The translations under genes were made by a program, and so were the position numbers. Below the pieces are notes generated by a model, which was given only the letters and a program-made list of their open reading frames with translations, ran no database searches and was not told the origin of the DNA. Of a stretch of DNA of 29,027 nucleotides, positions 20,802-26,598 are shown piece after piece (positions within the stretch are counted from its first letter, which is position 1; each line of letters begins with the position of its first letter). This stretch comes from a virus. The stretch covers positions 1 to 29,027 of IMG/VR virus record IMGVR_UViG_3300031857_001013, one strand, 5' to 3'.

Positions 20802-20823
20802 GGTGGGGTGTAAAAGCCCCACC
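20802..20823. terminator. Hairpin between capsid and neck genes
   Basis: GGTGGGG (20802-20808) and CCCCACC (20817-20823) form a perfect 7-bp GC stem with an 8-base loop. The flank after it is A-rich (ACTAAAAAATT), so the rightward RNA has no U-run: it is probably a weak attenuator or an mRNA-stabilising hairpin that sets capsid over neck expression, not a full terminator. Confidence 0.4.
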
Positions 20824-20834
20824 ACTAAAAAATT

Positions 20835-21299
20835 ATGGCTAATTTTTCTACAGACACAGATTTAACATTTTACCAACCAGATATTTTAACTTTTGGAATT
20901 TCATCTTTTACTTCTCCAAATGATTACCACGCTCAAGCAAGAGCAGACATTGAAAGAGATTTAAGAATAAGATGGTTTCCAGTTTATTCAAAAGAAACTT
21001 ATAGAGATATAGCAATACTAAACACAACTGAAATGGACGCCACACTATTAACAGATGCTCAATTTAAAAGAGCAAGTGTATTTAGAGTAATAGGTTTTTA
21101 TGCTTGTCCACAATTAACTAAATTTAACTCAAATGATAATCCAGATAGATTTCAAGTTATGATGAAACATTATCAACAAATGTATGCAGATGAATTTGAA
21201 TCTATTTTAAGAGATGGTGTTGAATATGATGCTGATGATTCTAATACAATTGCTGATGCAGAAAAAGCGCCTTATCATAGATTAAAAGTTATAAGATGA
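20835..21299 (+). CDS. Head-tail adaptor protein (gp6-like)
   Basis: 154 aa. Helical pattern with DYHAQARADIERDLRIRWFP and DAQFKRASVFRVIGFYAC, then DRFQVMMKHYQQMYADEF, the packed-helix style of HK97 gp6/SPP1 gp15 adaptors, in the correct position after the capsid gene. It would ring the portal and prepare it for the neck. Assigned mainly by context. No good ribosome binding site. Confidence 0.65.
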   Translation: MANFSTDTDLTFYQPDILTFGISSFTSPNDYHAQARADIERDLRIRWFPVYSKETYRDIAILNTTEMDATLLTDAQFKRASVFRVIGFYACPQLTKFNSNDNPDRFQVMMKHYQQMYADEFESILRDGVEYDADDSNTIADAEKAPYHRLKVIR

Positions 21300-21739
21300 A
21301 AATTACAGTTCAAGACAACACACTCCAAGTTGCCAAGAACTTTGAAAAACAAGTTAGAGAGCAACCTCTAATAGTTAAGACTGCATTAGGAAGAACTGCT
21401 GAATTTGTTATGGGTATTATTAAACAAAGAACTGGCAGAGGAATAGGTGCAGATGGTTCTAAGTTTCCAGCTTATACTCAAGCATATAGAGATTTTAGAA
21501 TTAAAGCTGGCAGACAAACTCAATATCCTGATTTAAATTTTACTGGTCAAATGTTATCAAGTATGACACAAAAATCAGAACCTAGTTATGCTATTATTTT
21601 CTTTGCTAATAAATTCCAAAACATAAAAGCAGTTGGAAACCAAGCTAAGAGAAAATTCTTTGCAATAGGAGATAGAGAACAACAACCTATTATTAATGTG
21701 TTTATGAACGAATATAAAAAACTAAGTATAATTAAATGA
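21296..21739 (+). CDS. Neck/virion morphogenesis protein (gpG-like)
   Basis: 147 aa. LIVKTALGRTAEFVMGIIKQR, then RGIGADGSKFPAYTQAY and LNFTGQMLSSMTQKS are the signature of the Mu gpG/HK97 gp10 family (virion morphogenesis, head-tail joining). The 'FTG-x-ML-x-S' motif is typical. Four-base overlap with the adaptor gene. Confidence 0.75.
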   Translation: MKITVQDNTLQVAKNFEKQVREQPLIVKTALGRTAEFVMGIIKQRTGRGIGADGSKFPAYTQAYRDFRIKAGRQTQYPDLNFTGQMLSSMTQKSEPSYAIIFFANKFQNIKAVGNQAKRKFFAIGDREQQPIINVFMNEYKKLSIIK

Positions 21740-22176
21740 GCAAACGAGAAGATATAGCAAGTAATATAATAACAACTATTTCAACTGGGACATCTCCTAT
21801 AACTTTAAAGAAAGTTACTAGAGACCCTTTTAATGTTGATGAGTTATCTGAACAACAATATCCGGCTTGTTTCGTACAATCAGGAAACGAAGTTCGTTCT
21901 GATATCACTATTTTGTCTCCAAACATTACAAGACAAGCAACAGCAGATTATGTAATTGTTGGATTTGTTAAAGGCACTCCAACAAATATAGACACAAAAA
22001 GAAACGAATTGATTACAACTATTGAAACAAGGCTAAATTCTGATAGAACACGAGGTGGGTATGCGAAACAAACTCAAGTGGTAGAAGTATCTACTGATGA
22101 AGGAGTTTTATTCCCAATAGGTGGTATCAGAATGGTTGTGAGAGTTATGTATCAATACATTTCTGGCACACCTTAA
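21736..22176 (+). CDS. Tail terminator/completion protein
   Basis: 146 aa with a ferredoxin-like pattern: REDIASNIITTIST (helix), QQYPACFVQSGNEVR (strand), ADYVIVGFVKGTPT, KRNELITTIETRLNS (helix), and RMVVRVMYQYISG at the end. This resembles the lambda gpU/HK97 gp11 tail terminator group, and it sits just before the tube gene. Four-base overlap with the neck gene. Confidence 0.7.
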   Translation: MSKREDIASNIITTISTGTSPITLKKVTRDPFNVDELSEQQYPACFVQSGNEVRSDITILSPNITRQATADYVIVGFVKGTPTNIDTKRNELITTIETRLNSDRTRGGYAKQTQVVEVSTDEGVLFPIGGIRMVVRVMYQYISGTP

Positions 22177-22199
22177 TATAAACAAACAAGGAGAACAAC

Positions 22200-22589
22200 A
22201 TGGCAACTCATACTGGCTCAGAAGGGTTAATTAAAATTGGCTCAACTGTTTTAGGAGAACTAAGAAGCTATACACTAGAACAAACATCAGACACTATTGA
22301 AGATAGTTCAATGGGAGATACTGTAAGAACTTACAAAGCAGGTTTAAAAGGTAGTTCAGGTTCAGCAAGTGTATATTTTGACGAAGCTGATGCAGGTCAA
22401 TTATTATGCACAGTTGGTTCAGCAATAACTTTAAATTTATTCCCAGAAGGTAATTCTGCTGGCGACAAATTTTATGCTGTTGATGCAATCGTAACTGGAT
22501 ATAACGTTAGTGCATCTTTTGATGGAATGGTAGAAGCAGAGATTACTTTTCAAGGAACAGGCGCAGTAACAATCGGAACAGCTAATTAA
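22200..22589 (+). CDS. Major tail tube protein
   Basis: 129 aa, beta-rich. ELRSYTLEQTSDTIEDSSMG followed by TVRTYKAGLKGSSGSASVYF is the typical tube signature of small siphophage tail tubes; GYNVSASFDGMVEAEITF closes the fold. Hexameric rings of it form the tail. Strong AAGGAG precedes the ATG. The absence of a separate sheath gene supports siphovirus morphology. Confidence 0.85.
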   Translation: MATHTGSEGLIKIGSTVLGELRSYTLEQTSDTIEDSSMGDTVRTYKAGLKGSSGSASVYFDEADAGQLLCTVGSAITLNLFPEGNSAGDKFYAVDAIVTGYNVSASFDGMVEAEITFQGTGAVTIGTAN

Positions 22590-22611
22590 TTAAATAGAAA
22601 AGGAAGAAGTT

Positions 22612-22947
22612 ATGAATACAATAGATAGAGTGAAGGCACATTTTGAAGCAAAAGGCATTAAAAAAATTGAGGTTGCTGAATGGGGCGAGGAAGGCAAACC
22701 TTTAATCATTTATGCTCAACCAATGACTCTTGCTGAAACAAGAAACTTATTCAAAGGTGCTAAGAATGATGACTTAGGCGTAATGGTTGATGTTGTCGTT
22801 CTAAAAGCAAAAGATTCAGAAGGAAATAAAATATTTAAATTAGATGACAAACTAGTTTTGTTGAATAATGCTGACCCAAGTGTTATAGCTAGAGTGTCTA
22901 AAGATATTTTAAGTTCAACTTCATACGAAGAAGCTGAAAAAAAGTAA
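22612..22947 (+). CDS. Tail assembly chaperone (short form)
   Basis: 111 aa (gpG equivalent of lambda). Acidic, no signal peptide. The frame ends GAA-AAA-AAG-TAA, placing a slippery heptamer directly before the stop. It should bind the tape measure during tail assembly. AAAAGGAAG lies before the ATG. Confidence 0.85.
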   Translation: MNTIDRVKAHFEAKGIKKIEVAEWGEEGKPLIIYAQPMTLAETRNLFKGAKNDDLGVMVDVVVLKAKDSEGNKIFKLDDKLVLLNNADPSVIARVSKDILSSTSYEEAEKK

Positions 22948-23123
22948 GAAGTGATTCTGAGTTGTACACCATACTTGCTCTGGGTCATGAATTAGGCAAA
23001 AGTATGGAAGAAGTTTTGAGTATGACTCAAGATGAATTTTATTATTGGTTGGCATATTTTAAAGTAAAGGTAGATAGAGAAAAACTAAGATATGGCAGAG
23101 CAACAACTAAACATAAAACTTAA
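22612..23123 (+). CDS. Tail assembly chaperone, -1 frameshift form (gpGT-like)
   Basis: The heptamer A AAA AAG occupies 22938-22944, in the exact codon register of a -1 slip. After the slip, reading resumes at 22944 (GTA) and continues VRSDSELYTILALGHELG, then MTQDEFYYWLAYFKVKVDRE, and stops at TAA 23121-23123. The joint product is 170 aa (111 plus 59). The T-part with D-E-F-x-x-W is typical of gpT-like parts. It overlaps the tape measure start by 32 bases. I see no strong downstream hairpin. Confidence 0.85.
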
Positions 23124-25029
23124 TGTCATTGACAATGCCACGCAGGCTTTTAAATCTGTTAAAGATACAATATTTAATCTACGAACAGCACTTTTGGGTA
23201 TTGGTGCTGGTAGCGTTGTTAAAAGCATTTTAAATGTTGGCAGCCAAGCACAACAACTTAGAAACCAATTTTTATTATTAGCGCCATCAATAGAAGAAGG
23301 CAAAAAGGCATTTGAAGAATTACAAAAATTTACAGCACAAAGTCCATTACAATCAGATAGCATAGAAAGAGCATCTGAAATAGTTTTTGCATTTTCTAAA
23401 AACAGTAAAGAACTAACTAATAATCTTTTTGCAATTCAAAATGCTGCAATAACTTTAGGCTTAGACATTGAAACAGTTGCTAGAGAGTTTTCATCATTAT
23501 CAAGAACAGGAATAGAAGGCGCAAGAGAATTAAAAAGAAGAAACTTAGAATCTTTCTTAGGATTACAAGAAGGTGTTAAATTATCTTCTCAAGAAATAAC
23601 TAGATTATTCTTACAAACATTTGGCAGAGGTGGAACATTTGAATCTGCTTCTGATTCATTTGCTAATACATTTGCCGGCGCTACAAACAAGTTTAGAAAC
23701 TCATTAAAGCAAGTACAAGAATCAATAGCACAAGCAGGTTTATTAGATTTCTTTACAGATTTAGTTAATGTATTTTCTGATTTACTAAGGAACAACCCAG
23801 AAGCATTAGCTAGTTTTGTTAAAGACTTTACATTTGGATTAATAGAAGGAATAAAATCATTTGCTTCATTCACATCAACATTAATAGAATTATTAAAAGA
23901 ACCTTTTAATGTTTTAGTAATGTCTATTAAAGGCATCAATGATTTATTAGATTTATTTCCTGATGTTGTTAAAGAAATAGGAATTATAGGATTTTTCTTA
24001 CTTGGTAAAAAAGGAAAAGCAATAGCATTAGCATTAGGCTTTGTTATTAAAGCTATTGAAGACGCTATAACTAATTTAGGATTTAAAAGCGGAGAAGTAA
24101 CAAATTCGTTTGAAGAGCAAAAGAACAACTTAATTTTACAATTTGATTTATATAAAGCATTAGAAGAAAAAGCTAAATCAAGAGCAGACGCAGAAAAAAG
24201 AAACGAAGAAAATATAGCTAAATCAAAAAACAGTGCTGCTGAAACATTATCTATATTTAAAAGATTAGCTTCTACTTTAAGTGCATTAAATGATAGCACT
24301 TTAAAACAAATAGATTCTATCGCAACATTTGCTAATATTGCTAATCAAGGAGTTTCAGATTTCTCAAGAAGCATAGCTGAGATTATAGTATTAGGTAAAA
24401 ATTTAAGTGGAACATTTAGAGAATTCTTGCAAGGAATTTTAGTTAAGATTCTTGCTTCAACAATAGATTACCTTGTTAGATTATATATAATTCAACCTTT
24501 ATTAGATAAAATATTAGGAACTGAAAGAGATAGAACTAAAGAACAAAGCAAACAAACAGTTCAACTATTAGAAAATCTAGGAATTAATTATTTAGATTTA
24601 GATATTCATAAACAAAAGATTGAAGCTATGAGAGAACAAAATAGCTTATTACAATCTCAACTAGTATTAGAAAATGGAATAGCTGGTGCTAGAGCAGCGC
24701 AATCAAGTTATGGCGGTGGTGGCGGTGGCGGTACGGATATTTTTGGAAGTGTATTAAGTATTGGAAAATCTATATTTGGTGCAGAAGGTGGTTCTATGAC
24801 TGCTGGTCAACCTTATACAGTAGGAGAAAGAGGTAGAGAATTATTTATTCCTGAAACTAATGGAACTCTTATTCCTAATCACGATTTAGGCGGTGGAACA
24901 AATATTAATTTCACAATTAATGCAACTGATGTTAAAGGTGTTAAAGAATTGTTATTAAATAATAGAGCAACAATAACAAACATAGTAAACCAAGCATTAA
25001 ACGCTAAAGGAAAGTCTAATTTAATATGA
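23092..25029 (+). CDS. Tail tape measure protein
   Basis: 645 aa, implying a tail of roughly 95 nm if the usual 1.5 angstrom per residue rule holds. MAEQQLNIKLNVIDNATQAF starts it; then helical repeats, with hydrophobic stretches near residues 290-325 (VVKEIGIIGFFLLGKKGK and following). A Gly-rich hinge (SYGGGGGGG) lies near residue 540, then VGERGRELFIPETNG near 580, a common tape-measure ending motif. It sets tail length and is ejected with the DNA. Confidence 0.9.
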   Translation: MAEQQLNIKLNVIDNATQAFKSVKDTIFNLRTALLGIGAGSVVKSILNVGSQAQQLRNQFLLLAPSIEEGKKAFEELQKFTAQSPLQSDSIERASEIVFAFSKNSKELTNNLFAIQNAAITLGLDIETVAREFSSLSRTGIEGARELKRRNLESFLGLQEGVKLSSQEITRLFLQTFGRGGTFESASDSFANTFAGATNKFRNSLKQVQESIAQAGLLDFFTDLVNVFSDLLRNNPEALASFVKDFTFGLIEGIKSFASFTSTLIELLKEPFNVLVMSIKGINDLLDLFPDVVKEIGIIGFFLLGKKGKAIALALGFVIKAIEDAITNLGFKSGEVTNSFEEQKNNLILQFDLYKALEEKAKSRADAEKRNEENIAKSKNSAAETLSIFKRLASTLSALNDSTLKQIDSIATFANIANQGVSDFSRSIAEIIVLGKNLSGTFREFLQGILVKILASTIDYLVRLYIIQPLLDKILGTERDRTKEQSKQTVQLLENLGINYLDLDIHKQKIEAMREQNSLLQSQLVLENGIAGARAAQSSYGGGGGGGTDIFGSVLSIGKSIFGAEGGSMTAGQPYTVGERGRELFIPETNGTLIPNHDLGGGTNINFTINATDVKGVKELLLNNRATITNIVNQALNAKGKSNLI

Positions 25030-25628
25030 GTGGCACATTCCCATCAACACCAACTCCAAGAGATGTAGTTATTCGCTCTCAACAAAATACTATTGTATCA
25101 ACTACTGCATCAGGCAGACGTCAAGCAAGACAAATTGATGGTCAAAGATTTGCATTAACATTAAGATTCCCAGTTATGACTAGAGCAGAATTTGCACCTA
25201 TACTAGCCTTCATAATGAAACAAAGAAGCCAATTAGAATCATTTACTTACACTCCTGCAACTATGGACGATACTAGAGGAACAGCTTCAACTGTTATTTC
25301 TGTTAATGGTTCTCATTCTGCCGGAGATACTACTATTGATGTAGATGGTATGGGAAATAATTTAACTGGTGTTTTAAAAGCCGGAGATTTTATTAGATTT
25401 ACTGGTCAAACTAAAGTTTATATGGTTGTAGAAGATTTAAGTTCTAATGGCTCAGGCGCAGGAACATTAACTATTGAACCACCATTAAGAAGCAGTCTTT
25501 CAGATAATACAGTTTTAATTTATAACAATGTTGATTTCACAGTAGGATTAACAAGCGATATTCAAGAATTTAATATTGGAACATCTTTATATTATCAGTA
25601 CGAAGTTGATTTAGTTGAGGTATTGTAA
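25026..25628 (+). CDS. Distal tail protein (Dit-like, putative)
   Basis: 200 aa, beta-rich. Start RDVVIRSQQNTIVSTTASGR, then QIDGQRFALTLRFPVMTRAE and FAPILAFIMKQRSQLESFTY, a tube-like core; inserted beta region in the middle (GDTTIDVDGMGNN) and VDFTVGLTSDIQEFNIG. The position right after the tape measure and the tail-tip look suggest a distal tail or baseplate hub adaptor. ATGA overlap with the tape measure. Confidence 0.65.
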   Translation: MSGTFPSTPTPRDVVIRSQQNTIVSTTASGRRQARQIDGQRFALTLRFPVMTRAEFAPILAFIMKQRSQLESFTYTPATMDDTRGTASTVISVNGSHSAGDTTIDVDGMGNNLTGVLKAGDFIRFTGQTKVYMVVEDLSSNGSGAGTLTIEPPLRSSLSDNTVLIYNNVDFTVGLTSDIQEFNIGTSLYYQYEVDLVEVL

Positions 25629-26182
25629 TGACAAGAAGTTTAAATGCTTCATTAATATCAGAATTAGCAACTAATAAACTTAATCCAGTAGAATTAGTTT
25701 ATCTAGGCGTATCAACTGGAACTTATTACACAGACCATTACAAAAATATTTCTTATGATGGAAATACTTATGTTTCTTCTTCTTTATTTCTTGGTGCTTC
25801 TGAAGCAAATGAAAGTTCTGAAATAGGAGTTAATAATTTAGTTCTTAAATTTTCTGGCGCTGACCAAACAATCATATCTTTATTTCTTAACAATGATTAT
25901 ATGGATAAAAGAGCGTGGGTATATAGAGGCTTCTTAGATGAGAACCAAGCCTTAATTAATTATCCATTTCTTTTATTTGATGGAAGAATTGAAAATTTTA
26001 ACGTTGAAGAAGATGATACTAGTTCAACTGTTTCAATAAGTGTTGCTTCGCATTGGGCAGATTTTGAAAAGCAAAAGGGTAGAAAAACAAATACTGGTTC
26101 GCAGAAATTACACTTCCCTACTGATGTAGGATTTGATTATGCTTCTCAGGCAATACAGGATATTAAATGGGGCAGAGCCTAA
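25628..26182 (+). CDS. DUF2163-type tail hub protein
   Basis: 184 aa. NPVELVYLGVSTGTYYTDHY then NISYDGNTYVSSSLF, and WVYRGFLDENQALINYPFLL FDGRI-type strands (split here) match the DUF2163 family, whose GTA member (gp13) is a tail hub component. The C-terminus DYASQAIQDIKWGRA matches the 'F-x-x-A-x-x-I/V-x-D-I-x-W' end of the family. Next gene starts by TAATG overlap. Confidence 0.75.
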   Translation: MTRSLNASLISELATNKLNPVELVYLGVSTGTYYTDHYKNISYDGNTYVSSSLFLGASEANESSEIGVNNLVLKFSGADQTIISLFLNNDYMDKRAWVYRGFLDENQALINYPFLLFDGRIENFNVEEDDTSSTVSISVASHWADFEKQKGRKTNTGSQKLHFPTDVGFDYASQAIQDIKWGRA

Positions 26183-26598
26183 TGGACTTATACAAAATCA
26201 TTCATCTATATAGGCAGTTCAAAAAGTACGATAAATATTCTTATAAATATTTAGTTGAAGAAAATATTCCTGCAATTAACTTAGACCAATATCAATTATT
26301 CTACAAAGATAGAGATGTTGTGGGATTTGTTACTTGGGCTTTTCTTACAGATACAGTTGAGCAAAGATATATAGTAAGTGGCAAATTAAAAAAGAATGAA
26401 TGGAATTGCGGAGATAATATTTGGATTATTAACTGTGTAGCTAAATCAAATTTTAAAGAAATATATAAATGGTGCAAAGATTATTTTACTAGTATCACTG
26501 AAGAAAATGAACAGGTAAGATGGTTAAGAACAGATAACATTAATCATATTTACAAAACTTTTAAAACTCAACATAAGGCATTGCAAATAAATGGCTAA
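26182..26598 (+). CDS. HlyC-like (RTX toxin acyltransferase fold), catalytic residues replaced
   Basis: 138 aa from ATG 26182 (TAATG overlap); an ATG at 26167 would add five residues inside the previous gene. The stretch ENIPAINLDQYQLFYKDRD, then VVGFVTWAFLTDTVEQR, EWNCGDNIWIINCVA aligns with E. coli HlyC VLPAI-x-x-NQY, AYCSWANLSLENE, DWTSGDRKWFIDWIA. The HlyC family fold is a GNAT-type acyltransferase. HlyC His23 falls at Tyr16 and Asp92 at Asn84, so both catalytic residues are replaced. It sits between the DUF2163 hub and the J-like tip. A structural role is likely; acyl transfer unlikely but not excluded. Confidence 0.7.
   Translation: MDLYKIIHLYRQFKKYDKYSYKYLVEENIPAINLDQYQLFYKDRDVVGFVTWAFLTDTVEQRYIVSGKLKKNEWNCGDNIWIINCVAKSNFKEIYKWCKDYFTSITEENEQVRWLRTDNINHIYKTFKTQHKALQING

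Noticed and set aside
23589-24299. 236-aa minus-strand frame opposite the tape measure gene.
   Set aside because: Same shadow composition; the plus-strand gene is clearly coding across it.
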